DNA from: JAUJNH01 sp038253125
Lineage (GTDB): Bacteria > Actinomycetota > Acidimicrobiia > Acidimicrobiales > JAUJNH01
Reading direction: 5' to 3'
Length of the DNA stretch: 12,788 nucleotides
NCBI GenBank assembly: GCA_038253125.1
Contig: JBBSHM010000073.1
Location: 1 to 12,788, forward strand
Shown: one piece after another, positions 1 through 6,927 of the stretch
How the letters are laid out: every line of letters starts with the position of its first letter
Numbering within the stretch: position 1 is the first letter of the stretch
Made by a program: the position numbers and the translations under genes
Notes under the pieces: model-generated
What the model was told of the DNA's origin: nothing
Database searches by the model: none
Seen by the model: only the letters and a program-made list of their open reading frames with translations

Positions 1-1329
1 GAGGTGTCGGCGCAGGTGGTGGTGCCGGCCGAGCCGCCGCTGCGCCCCGAGCTCGAGGCCGCCGGTGCCGCGGTGCACATCGTGCCCATGCGGCGCATCA
101 CGACCGGGGCCGGGCTCGGCTGGTGGGCGCTTTACGCCATCGGCTGGCCGGTGGCCGTGGCCCGCCTGTGGCGGCTGGGCCGGCGGGTGCGGGCCGACCT
201 CGTCCACACCAACTCGCTGCACTGCTGGTACGGCTGGGCCGCCGCCCTGGTCCTGCGGCGGCCCCACCTGTGGCACGCCCGCGAGGTCGTCACCCAGTCG
301 GCGCTGGCGCTGCGGGTCGAGCGGCTCCTCACCCGCCGCTTCGCCGCCCTGGTCGTAGCCGCCTCGTGCACCGTCGCCGACCAGCTTCCCGACGCCGTGG
401 TCGAGGTTGTTCTCGACGACGCCGACCGGGACGCCTTCTCCCCGGGCCGGGCCGGCTCCTTCCGTCGCCGGGCGGCCATCGACGACGAGGTCCCGCTCGT
501 GGTGGCGGCCAGCCGGCTCGACACCTGGAAGGGGATCGAGGTGGCGCTGGCGGCCTGGCCGGCGGTGCGGGCGGACCGCCCCGATGCCGTCCTGGCCGTG
601 GCCGGGGCAGTGGTGGACGGCAAGGAGGCCTTCGCGGCAGGGCTCCGCCGCCGGGCCGAGTCCGAGGACGGTGTGCGCTGGCTGGGTGAGCGCACCGACG
701 TGGCCGAGCTGGTGGCGGACGCCGATGTCCTGGTGGCCCTGTCGACCACCCCCGAACCGTGGGGCCTGTCGGTGGTCGAGGCCCTGGCCTGCGGCGTACC
801 GGTCGTGGCCACCGCCTTGGGTGGCCACGTCGAGATCCTGAGCCGCGCCGAGGCTGGTGCCGGCCGACTGGCGCCCCCGGGCGCGGCCGAAGCAACGGCC
901 GAGGCCATCCTCGCCGTCCTGCCGCCGGAGACCACGACGGCGAGGAGGAAGCGACGCCCCGTCCTCCTGGCCCCTCTACCCGACCCGGCCTGGGCCGGCC
1001 GCTACCGGTCTCTCATCGACCTCAGCGCAGGCGGCGGGCCACCCGCGTTGCCGCCTGGTGCACGGGGGCGCGGCCGGACAGCTCGGCGAGGCAGACGAGC
1101 CCGGCCCGCACGGCCAGCGCCACCGCCACCAGGGGCAGGCCGGCACGGTGCCACCCCTTCCAGCGCAGCGACGAATACCGCCACAGCGAGCAGTGGTGGG
1201 CCACGACCATCCGGTAGGGCCGGGCGGCCCGGCTGGCGCCAACGACGTGGACGGCGCCAGCGGCCGGCTCCACCGCCACCCGCCACCCGGCCTGGTGGGC
1301 CCGCCAGCACAGGTCGACGTCCTCCATGA
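1..1329 (+). CDS. GT4-type glycosyltransferase, 5'-truncated, with an odd 3' end
   Basis: Probable GT-B fold, family 4 glycosyltransferase that moves a sugar from a nucleotide donor onto an envelope glycan precursor on the cytoplasmic side of the membrane. The frame is open to base 1. The visible protein starts inside the N-terminal Rossmann domain (an AEPPLRPELEAAG segment, normally 25-30 residues in), so the true start is probably outside the window; GTG at 4 is only the first possible codon. The donor-binding half shows RLDTWKG (about nt 511-534) and the EX7E signature EPWGLSVVE (nt 754-780), followed by ALACGVPVVAT. Family similarity ends near nt 1020 (WAGRYRSLID). There is no stop there: the frame continues to a TGA at 1327-1329, antisense to the convergent GT2 gene. 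That Arg/Pro-rich tail of about 100 residues has poor third-position GC and is probably not functional protein. Donor and acceptor cannot be read from sequence. Confidence 0.8.
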   Translation, partial: EVSAQVVVPAEPPLRPELEAAGAAVHIVPMRRITTGAGLGWWALYAIGWPVAVARLWRLGRRVRADLVHTNSLHCWYGWAAALVLRRPHLWHAREVVTQSALALRVERLLTRRFAALVVAASCTVADQLPDAVVEVVLDDADRDAFSPGRAGSFRRRAAIDDEVPLVVAASRLDTWKGIEVALAAWPAVRADRPDAVLAVAGAVVDGKEAFAAGLRRRAESEDGVRWLGERTDVAELVADADVLVALSTTPEPWGLSVVEALACGVPVVATALGGHVEILSRAEAGAGRLAPPGAAEATAEAILAVLPPETTTARRKRRPVLLAPLPDPAWAGRYRSLIDLSAGGGPPALPPGARGRGRTARRGRRARPARPAPPPPGAGRHGATPSSAATNTATASSGGPRPSGRAGRPGWRQRRGRRQRPAPPPPATRPGGPASTGRRPP

Positions 1330-1954
1330 ACATGAAGAAGCGCTCGTCGAAGCCGCCGAGGGCCTCGAACGCGGGGCGGCGCACCAGCAGAAGGGCACCC
1401 GAGGCCCAGTCGACGTCGGCCGCCGCACTGCGGTCCCAGCCGGTCTGCAGGTAGCGCCGGCTCCACGGGTTCCCGCGCCAGAACAGGCCGACAAAGGCGT
1501 GGCCCAGGGCATCCTGCACCGAGGGGAACGGGCGCCCGCTCACGTAGGTTGACCCGTCGGGGTTGCGCAGCCGGGGCCCGACGATCCCGAGGTCGGGCTC
1601 GTCGTCCAGCCGGGCCTCAAGCGCAGCGATGCAGTCCTGGTCGAGCAGCAGATCAGGGTTGCAGGCCAGCACGTGGCCGGGACCGGCAAGGGACACGCCA
1701 CGGTTCACACCGGCCCCGTAGCCGAGGTTGGCGCCGGCCCGCACCACCCGCACGCGAGGCAGCCCGGCATCCTCCAGGCGGGCCACCGAGTCGTCGTGCG
1801 ACCCGTTGTCCACCACCACGATCTCGGCCGCTCCCGCCTCGACCAGTGTGCGGGCGCAGGCCAGCAGGAGCCCCCCGGCGTTCCAGTTGACGACCACGGC
1901 GACCGTCTCCCGCCGGGCATCGGACGGAGCACCCGGCGCGTTCGCCGCACTCAC
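1022..1954 (-). CDS. GT2 family glycosyltransferase, WbbL-like (probable rhamnosyltransferase)
   Basis: GT-A fold family 2 enzyme of about 310 residues. The N-terminal nucleotide-binding region begins VAVVVNWNAGG, followed by IVVVDNGSHDDS and a CNPDLLL segment in the DXD region. GGFDERFFMFMEDVDLCWRA carries the Glu-Asp pair typical of WbbL-like rhamnosyltransferases. A hydrophobic stretch near the C-terminus (LPLVAVALAVRAGLVCLAEL) suggests membrane association. I chose the GTG at 1954-1952 because it overlaps the upstream decarboxylase stop as GTGA. The frame continues further upstream, but that extension would lie inside the decarboxylase gene. It is the last gene of the minus-strand sugar-nucleotide block, so dTDP-rhamnose made by the same operon is the likely donor (inference). 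In mycobacteria, WbbL adds rhamnose to the GlcNAc-diphospholipid that starts the arabinogalactan linker; whether that exact acceptor applies here is unknown. Confidence 0.87.
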   Translation of the reverse strand: MSAANAPGAPSDARRETVAVVVNWNAGGLLLACARTLVEAGAAEIVVVDNGSHDDSVARLEDAGLPRVRVVRAGANLGYGAGVNRGVSLAGPGHVLACNPDLLLDQDCIAALEARLDDEPDLGIVGPRLRNPDGSTYVSGRPFPSVQDALGHAFVGLFWRGNPWSRRYLQTGWDRSAAADVDWASGALLLVRRPAFEALGGFDERFFMFMEDVDLCWRAHQAGWRVAVEPAAGAVHVVGASRAARPYRMVVAHHCSLWRYSSLRWKGWHRAGLPLVAVALAVRAGLVCLAELSGRAPVHQAATRVARRLR

Positions 1955-2883
1955 CTGTGTTCCCGGAACCACGCGATCGTCCGGCGCAGGCCTTCCTCCA
2001 GGGGTATCTCGGGCCTCCAGCCCAGCAGGCTGGAGGCCCGGGTGAGGTCGGGGCACCGCTGCCTCGGATCGTCAGAGCGGCCGTCGACGTGCACGATCGG
2101 GCTGGTCGAGCCGACCATCTCGCGGACCAGCTGGGCCAGCCGCAGGATCGGCACCTCGTCGTCGGTGCCGATGTTCACCGGGCCGACGACGCCCGGGTGG
2201 TCGAGCATGGCGACGTAGCCGCGCACCTGATCGTCCACGTAGCAGATCGAGCGGGTCTGGCTGCCGTCGCCCTGCACCGTGATCGGCTCACCCCGCAGCG
2301 CCTGGGTTACAAAGGTCGACAGGACCCGGCCGTCGGCCGGGCGGAAGCGGGGCCCGCTGGTGTTGAAGGTCCTGACGATGCCGGCGTCGACGGCGTGCTG
2401 GCGGGTGTAGGCCAGCGTCAGAGCCTCGGCGAAGCGCTTGGCCTCGTCGTAGCACGCCCGCTCGCCGATGGGGTTCACGTTGCCCCAGTAGGTCTCGGGC
2501 TGGGGGTGGACAAGCGGGTCGCCGTAGACCTCGCTCGTGCTGGCCAGAACGAACCGGGCGCTCTTGGCCTTGGCCAGCCCCAGGCAGTTGCCGGTGCCGA
2601 TGGCGCCGACCTTCATGATCTTGATCGGGATCCGGTCGAAGTCCTCGGGTGAGGCCGGGCTGGCCAGGTGCATCACCCCATCGACCCTTCCCGTCACCTC
2701 CAGGTGCTCGGTGACGTCCTGCTCGACGAAGGAGAAACCTTCGGACCGCCCCAGCAGGTCGAGGTTCTCCGGCTGGCCCGTCACCATGTTGTCGTAGCCG
2801 ACCACCTCGTCGCCCCGGCCGAGCAGCGCCTCGCACAGGTGGCTGCCGAGGAAGCCGGCGGCGCCGGTGACGACGACCCGCAT
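1951..2883 (-). CDS. UDP-glucuronate decarboxylase (UDP-xylose synthase), extended SDR family
   Basis: Extended short-chain dehydrogenase/reductase of 310 residues, predicted to convert UDP-glucuronate to UDP-xylose in the cytoplasm using bound NAD. Visible marks: the NAD-binding GAAGFLGSHL at residues 7-16, MHLASPASP at 71-79, STSEVYGDP at 115-123, and the UXS-typical YWGNVNPIGERACYDEAKR (132-150) with catalytic Tyr145 and Lys149. Next come GDGSQTRS (205-212) and a C-terminal DDPRQRCPDL block. The usual NTYGPR motif reads NTSGPR (174-179), a Tyr-to-Ser change. The ATG at 2883 begins exactly at the Rossmann motif and shares one base with the Ugd stop (TGATG); a longer reading of the frame would only add Ugd antiphase sequence. 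Ugd directly upstream supplies its substrate, which supports the assignment over other epimerases. The stop overlaps the GT2 start by four bases. Confidence 0.88.
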   Translation of the reverse strand: MRVVVTGAAGFLGSHLCEALLGRGDEVVGYDNMVTGQPENLDLLGRSEGFSFVEQDVTEHLEVTGRVDGVMHLASPASPEDFDRIPIKIMKVGAIGTGNCLGLAKAKSARFVLASTSEVYGDPLVHPQPETYWGNVNPIGERACYDEAKRFAEALTLAYTRQHAVDAGIVRTFNTSGPRFRPADGRVLSTFVTQALRGEPITVQGDGSQTRSICYVDDQVRGYVAMLDHPGVVGPVNIGTDDEVPILRLAQLVREMVGSTSPIVHVDGRSDDPRQRCPDLTRASSLLGWRPEIPLEEGLRRTIAWFREHR

Positions 2884-4157
2884 CAGCTGACGCGGCCGAC
2901 GCCGGTGTAGGTGAAGCCCTGCCTGCGCACCGACGCCGGATCGAGCAGGTTGCGGGCGTCGACCAGTGCGGCGCCAGACATGGCAGCCCGGCACTTGCCG
3001 AAGTCGACCCAGCGGAACTCGTCCCACTCGGTCAGCACGACGATCACGGCCGCCCCCTCACATGCCGCGTAGGGATCGGCGCACACCTCCATCCCGGCCA
3101 GCACGCCGCTGACCGTCGGGTCATAGGCCCGCACCTGCGCTCCGAGTGACGCCAGGCGCCGGATGATGTCCAGCGCCGGCGAGTCGCGCTGGTCGTCGGT
3201 GCGGGCCTTGAACGTCAGGCCGAAGGCGGCCACCGTCACGTCCTTGAGCGACCCTCCGGCCGCCGCCACCACCTTGGCCGTGATGCGTTCCTTCTGCTCC
3301 TCGTTGACGGCGATGACGCCCCTCAGAAGGCCGAAGTCGTAGCCGGCGTCCTCGGCGATGCGCACCAGCGCCCGTGTGTCCTTTGGAAAGCAGGACCCGC
3401 CCCAGCCGGGCCCGGGGCGCAGGAACTCAAAGCCGATCCGCTTGTCGTAGCCCATGCCGAGCACGACCTCTCGCACATCGGCGCCCACCGCCTCGCACAC
3501 GTTGGCGATGGCGTTCACGAAGCTGATCTTGGTGGCGAGGAAGGCGTTCGACGCATACTTGATCGTCTCGGCGCTGGCCGGGTCGGTGATGAGCAGAGGG
3601 GCCTTGATCGACTCGTACAGCTCGGCCACCCGGATGGCGGCGGCGTGGTCCTCCGAGCCGATGACGATCCGGTCGGGGTGGAAGCAGTCGTGCACCGCCG
3701 ACCCCTCACGCAGGAACTCCGGGTTGGACACCACGCTCACGTCGCTGCGGGCCAGCGCCCGCTCGACCACCAGCGTCGAACCCACCGGCACCGTCGACTT
3801 GTTGATCACCACCGACTGCGAGCGCAGCGCGGCCGAGATCTCCGCCGCTGCCGCCTCGATGTGGCTGAGGTCGGCGGCCCCGTCGCTGCCCTGGGGGGTC
3901 TGGACGCACAGGAACACGAAGTCAGCTCCACCGGCGGCGGCCGCCGCCCCGACGATGAAGCGCAGGCGCCCTCCGTCGACGCCTTCGCGCACCAGCTCGA
4001 GGAGGCCGGACTCGACGATCGGTATCTCCCCCGCGTTCAGCAGGTCGATCTTGGCCGGATCGATGTCGGCGCAGGTCACGCGGTGGCCGACGTGGGCCAG
4101 GAAGGCGCCGGTGGTGAGACCGACGTAGCCGGTCCCGATGATGGCGACATCAGCCAT
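2883..4157 (-). CDS. ugd: UDP-glucose 6-dehydrogenase
   Basis: Oxidises UDP-glucose to UDP-glucuronate with two NAD+. The 424-residue length is normal for the bacterial enzyme. N-terminal NAD domain: GTGYVGLTTG (8-17) and the acidic ADID (30-33) at the end of the second strand. Other marks: STVPVG (121-126), NPEFLREG (145-152) with Glu147, and KYASNAFLATK (200-210) with the conserved Lys200 and Asn204. The active site is GWGGSCFPKD (251-260), with nucleophile Cys256 and Asp260. The C-terminal UDP-binding domain contains FGLTFKARTDDQRDSP (312-327). The ATG at 4157 is well supported: AAGGAG lies seven bases upstream, inside the last codons of rmlD, and the rmlD stop overlaps this start by eight bases. 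The product feeds the decarboxylase encoded next. Confidence 0.95.
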   Translation of the reverse strand: MADVAIIGTGYVGLTTGAFLAHVGHRVTCADIDPAKIDLLNAGEIPIVESGLLELVREGVDGGRLRFIVGAAAAAGGADFVFLCVQTPQGSDGAADLSHIEAAAAEISAALRSQSVVINKSTVPVGSTLVVERALARSDVSVVSNPEFLREGSAVHDCFHPDRIVIGSEDHAAAIRVAELYESIKAPLLITDPASAETIKYASNAFLATKISFVNAIANVCEAVGADVREVVLGMGYDKRIGFEFLRPGPGWGGSCFPKDTRALVRIAEDAGYDFGLLRGVIAVNEEQKERITAKVVAAAGGSLKDVTVAAFGLTFKARTDDQRDSPALDIIRRLASLGAQVRAYDPTVSGVLAGMEVCADPYAACEGAAVIVVLTEWDEFRWVDFGKCRAAMSGAALVDARNLLDPASVRRQGFTYTGVGRVS

Positions 4158-5010
4158 GGATGAGCTCCTTGACGAGACGGGCGAGAGGGTCTGCGAAGTC
4201 GGCCAGCGGGTCGATGCCGACGCCACGCAGGGCGGCGTTGTCAAGCACGCTGTAGGCGGGGCGGGGCGCGGCCCGTGCCGGGACGAGGTCGGAGGTGGCG
4301 ATGGGCCGCACCCGGTCGGGATCGTGGCCGGCGGCCACCAGCACCTCCCGGGCGAGGCCGTACCAGCTCGTGGGCCGCTGGTTGGTGGCGTGGAACGTGC
4401 CGGGCAGGCGGGCCACGCCCAGGCGGCGGAGCACGGGCGCCAGGTCGGAGGTGAAGGTCGGCAGGCCGACCTGGTCGTCAACGAAGGCCAGGTCCCGGTC
4501 AGCGTCGGCGGCGAGCCGCAGGACGGTGCGCACCATGTTCGGGCCGAAGGCGCCGCACAGCCAGGACGTGCGAACAACAGCCGCCCCCGGGCATCCCAGC
4601 ACCACCTCACGCTCACCGGCCAGCTTCGATCGCCCGTAGACCGACAGGGGGCCAGGCTCGTCCCACTCGTGATACGGCCGAGCTGCGTCGCCAGCGAAGA
4701 CGAAGTCGGTGCTGAGCGCCACCAGGTGGCTGCCCGCCAGCCGGCAGGCCTCGGCCACGTGGCGGCAGGCCAGGGCGTTGACACCAAAGGCCCGCTCAGC
4801 GTCGGCCTCACAGGCGTCCACCTCGGTCCACGCCGCCAGGTGGAACACCACGTCGGGGCGAAGGCCGAGCACCACGCCCAACACCTGGTCGCGGGAGGTG
4901 ACGTCAAGGGCCGGGCGCCCGGCAGCCACGACATCGTCGCCGGCGGCGACCAGGACGCGGTGCAGCTCGGCACCGAGCTGCCCGTCGGCGCCGGTAACGA
5001 GAGTGCGCAT
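4150..5010 (-). CDS. rmlD: dTDP-4-dehydrorhamnose reductase (RmlD)
   Basis: Last step of dTDP-L-rhamnose synthesis: NAD(P)H reduction of dTDP-4-dehydro-6-deoxy-L-mannose. It has 286 residues, the usual size. Visible marks: GADGQLG (7-13), HLAAWTEVDACE (57-68) matching the family AAYTAVDKAE block, STDFVFAG (100-107; the family usually has STDYVFDG), and YGRSK (125-129) with the catalytic Tyr125 and Lys129. VVRTSWLCG (145-153), PTSWYGLA (213-220) and RPAYSVLDN (250-258) follow as in RmlD. The ATG at 5010 opens directly on the Rossmann strand and forms TGATG with the rmlB stop, so I prefer it to the in-frame start 54 bases further upstream. The stop lies eight bases inside ugd. The substitutions at the Tyr of STDY and the Lys of VDKAE are unusual but leave the catalytic pair intact. 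Confidence 0.93.
   Translation of the reverse strand: MRTLVTGADGQLGAELHRVLVAAGDDVVAAGRPALDVTSRDQVLGVVLGLRPDVVFHLAAWTEVDACEADAERAFGVNALACRHVAEACRLAGSHLVALSTDFVFAGDAARPYHEWDEPGPLSVYGRSKLAGEREVVLGCPGAAVVRTSWLCGAFGPNMVRTVLRLAADADRDLAFVDDQVGLPTFTSDLAPVLRRLGVARLPGTFHATNQRPTSWYGLAREVLVAAGHDPDRVRPIATSDLVPARAAPRPAYSVLDNAALRGVGIDPLADFADPLARLVKELIHG
4165..4170 (-). promoter_or_regulatory. Ribosome binding site of ugd (AAGGAG)
   Basis: On the minus strand AAGGAG is followed by seven bases (CTCATCC) and the ATG at 4157. It fixes the ugd start and lies within the Lys-Glu-Leu codons near the end of rmlD, so ugd can be re-initiated independently of the overlapping rmlD stop. It is the clearest Shine-Dalgarno sequence inside the operon. 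Confidence 0.75.
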
Positions 5011-5990
5011 CAGCCCGCCGCAGCCTGCTGAGCCTGCCCGGCCTTCAGCGGCTCCCACCACCACCGGTTGTCGCGGTACCAGCGCACGGTCTCTTCGAGC
5101 GCCTCGTCCAACGTGCGCCGCCGACGCCAGCCCAGGGCGGTGACCTTGGTGATGTCGACCGAGTACCGGCGGTCGTGGCCCAGACGGTCCTGGACGTAGC
5201 GGACGGCCGAGGCGTCCCGGCCGGTCAGGTCGATCAGCTTGTCGGTGAGCACCCGGTTCGGTGTCTCGTTGCCCGCCCCCAGGTTGTAGATCTCGCCCGG
5301 CACGCCCTCGGCCACGACCAGGGCCAGCCCGGCGCAGTGGTCGTCGACGTACAGCCAGTCCCGCTCGTTGAGCCCGTCGCCGTAGAGCGGGACGGTCCCG
5401 CCGTCCAGCAGGTTGGTGGTGAAGAGCGGGATCACCTTCTCGGGGAACTGGTACGGCCCGAAGTTGTTGGTGCAGCGGGTGACCACCACCGGGAGCCCGT
5501 GGGTGGCGTGGTGGGAGAGGGCGATGAGGTCGGCGCCGGCCTTGGAAGCCGAGTACGCAGAGCGGGGATCGAGCCGGTCCCGCTCGGTCGAGGACCCATC
5601 GGCGACCGAGCCGTAGACCTCGTCGGTCCCGATGTGCACGACCTTGGCCACACCCACCCGCCGCGCCGCCTCCATGACGTCGTTCGTGCCGACGCAGTTG
5701 GTCCGCACGAAGTCGTGGCTTCCCCCGATTGACCGGTCGACGTGGGTCTCGGCGGCGAAGTGGACGACCACGTCATGGCCGTCCATCACCTCCTGGAGGG
5801 TGCTGGCATCGCAGATGTCACCCTTCACGAACTCCACCCGGGGACCGTCGATGACGTCGGTCAGGGTCGACAGGTGCCCAGCGTAGGTGAGGGCGTCGTA
5901 GACGGTGATCTCGTCGTCGCTTCCGGCCAGCACGTGACGGACGTAGTTGGAGCCGATGAAGCCGGCGCCACCGGTCACGAGCTGCCGCAT
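5010..5990 (-). CDS. rmlB: dTDP-glucose 4,6-dehydratase (RmlB)
   Basis: Second step of the rhamnose route: dTDP-D-glucose to dTDP-4-keto-6-deoxy-D-glucose, with tightly bound NAD. It has 326 residues, normal for RmlB. Motifs: GGAGFIGSNYVRH (7-19), HFAAETHVDRSI (77-88), GTDEVYG (121-127) with the Thr-Asp-Glu catalytic set at 122-124, and YSASKAGAD (146-154) with Tyr146 and Lys150. TRCTNNFGPYQFPEKVIP (171-188), ERDWLYVDDH (209-218) and GHDRRYSVD (271-279) also match; these last blocks are close to invariant in RmlB and separate it from other SDR epimerases. The gene starts with ATG seven bases after the end of rmlA and its TGA overlaps the rmlD ATG by one base. The C-terminal tail (AGQAQQAAAG) is low-complexity and not conserved. 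Confidence 0.96.
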   Translation of the reverse strand: MRQLVTGGAGFIGSNYVRHVLAGSDDEITVYDALTYAGHLSTLTDVIDGPRVEFVKGDICDASTLQEVMDGHDVVVHFAAETHVDRSIGGSHDFVRTNCVGTNDVMEAARRVGVAKVVHIGTDEVYGSVADGSSTERDRLDPRSAYSASKAGADLIALSHHATHGLPVVVTRCTNNFGPYQFPEKVIPLFTTNLLDGGTVPLYGDGLNERDWLYVDDHCAGLALVVAEGVPGEIYNLGAGNETPNRVLTDKLIDLTGRDASAVRYVQDRLGHDRRYSVDITKVTALGWRRRRTLDEALEETVRWYRDNRWWWEPLKAGQAQQAAAG

Positions 5991-5996
5991 GGGCGC

Positions 5997-6899
5997 TCAG
6001 GCTACCGGCGGAGCCGCGGCGGCCAGGCGCCGGAGGTGGTCGCCGTAGCGCGACGGCCCCATGGCGGCCGCGCCCCGGGCCAGGGCGTCGGCGCCCAGCC
6101 AGCCCTGCCGGAAGGCGATCTCCTCCAGGCAGGCGATCTGCTCGCCCTGGCGCTGCTCGAGCACCTGCACGTAGGTGGAGGCGTCGAGCAGGCTGTCGTG
6201 GGTGCCGGTGTCGAGCCAGGCCATGCCCCGCCCGAACCCGACGAGCCGGGCCCGGCCCTCGGCGACGTAGGTGAGGTTGAGGTCGGTGATCTCAAGCTCG
6301 TTGCGGTGCGACGGGGTCAGGCCGGCGGCCCGGTCACACACCGTGGCGTCGTACATGTAGACGCCCGTGACGGCCAGGCGGGAGCGGGGAGCCGGGGGCT
6401 TCTCCTCGATCGAGACGATCCGGCCGTCGGCGCCCACCTCGGCCACGCCGTAGCGCTCCGGGTCGGCGACGGTGTAGCCGAACAGCGTGCAGCCGTGAGC
6501 GGCGCCGGCGCCGGGAGCCAGGGCGGCCACCTCGGCCTGGAGCGTGGCCGAGAGCTGGTGGCCGTGGAAGATGTTGTCTCCCAGCACCAGGCACGCCGGG
6601 TCGCCGGCCAGGAACCGGCGGCCGATCAGGAACGCCTGGGCCAGCCCGGCGGGCTCGGGCTGCTCGGCGTAGGAGAGGTCGATGCCGAAGTCACCGCCGT
6701 CGCCGAGCAGCCGCTCGAACAGCGGAAGGTCATGAGGCGTTGAGACCACGAGCACGTCGCGGATGCCGGCGAGCAGCAGCACCGACAGCGGGTAGTACAC
6801 CATCGGCTTGTCGTAGACCGGCAGCAGCTGCTTGCTGACGGCCTTGGTGGCCGGGTGCAGGCGGGTCCCGCTGCCGCCGGCCAGGACGATCCCCCTCAT
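5997..6899 (-). CDS. rmlA: Glucose-1-phosphate thymidylyltransferase (RmlA)
   Basis: First step of dTDP-L-rhamnose synthesis: dTTP plus glucose 1-phosphate to dTDP-glucose and pyrophosphate. The 300 residues cover the full short-form RmlA. Marks: GIVLAGGSGTRLHPAT (3-18) nucleotide-binding loop, SKQLLPVYDKPMVYYPLS (22-39), EQPEPAGLAQAF (79-90), VLGDNIFHGH (105-114) with the metal-binding Asp108, VSIEEKP (162-168), NELEITDLN (200-208) and AWLDTGTHDSLL (227-238). Similarity to characterised RmlA proteins runs end to end. The ATG at 6899 sits 16 bases after the LCP stop. No convincing Shine-Dalgarno sequence is visible there because a 7-bp hairpin (6911-6927) occupies the site. rmlB follows after six bases. 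Confidence 0.96.
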   Translation of the reverse strand: MRGIVLAGGSGTRLHPATKAVSKQLLPVYDKPMVYYPLSVLLLAGIRDVLVVSTPHDLPLFERLLGDGGDFGIDLSYAEQPEPAGLAQAFLIGRRFLAGDPACLVLGDNIFHGHQLSATLQAEVAALAPGAGAAHGCTLFGYTVADPERYGVAEVGADGRIVSIEEKPPAPRSRLAVTGVYMYDATVCDRAAGLTPSHRNELEITDLNLTYVAEGRARLVGFGRGMAWLDTGTHDSLLDASTYVQVLEQRQGEQIACLEEIAFRQGWLGADALARGAAAMGPSRYGDHLRRLAAAAPPVA

Positions 6900-6910
6900 C
6901 GCCGCGGCCC

Positions 6911-6927
6911 GTCGCCTAGCAGGCGAC
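6911..6927. other. Perfect 7-bp hairpin at the LCP stop, upstream of rmlA
   Basis: GTCGCCT - AGC - AGGCGAC is an exact inverted repeat with a three-base loop. On the minus-strand transcript it includes the LCP stop codon (TAG) and ends 11 bases before the rmlA ATG. There is no T-run after it, so it is not a typical intrinsic terminator. It could reduce read-through, act as an RNA processing or stability element, or mask rmlA initiation unless LCP is being translated. In such GC-rich DNA a 7-bp repeat may also be chance. Confidence 0.4.

Noticed and set aside
1022..1552. Long plus-strand frames antisense to the GT2 gene
   Set aside because: They mirror the minus-strand GT2 with poor third-position GC and Arg/Pro/Gly-rich products; typical shadow frames of GC-rich DNA.
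2883..3027. 48-residue N-terminal extension of the decarboxylase
   Set aside because: It overlaps the end of ugd out of phase and precedes the Rossmann motif, which starts exactly at ATG 2883.
2883..4973. A 696-codon minus frame suggesting an RmlD-Ugd fusion
   Set aside because: Only the Ugd part is in the coding phase. The rmlD gene lies in another frame and ends at 4150 with its own TGA, so the upstream part of the long frame is out-of-phase rmlD sequence.
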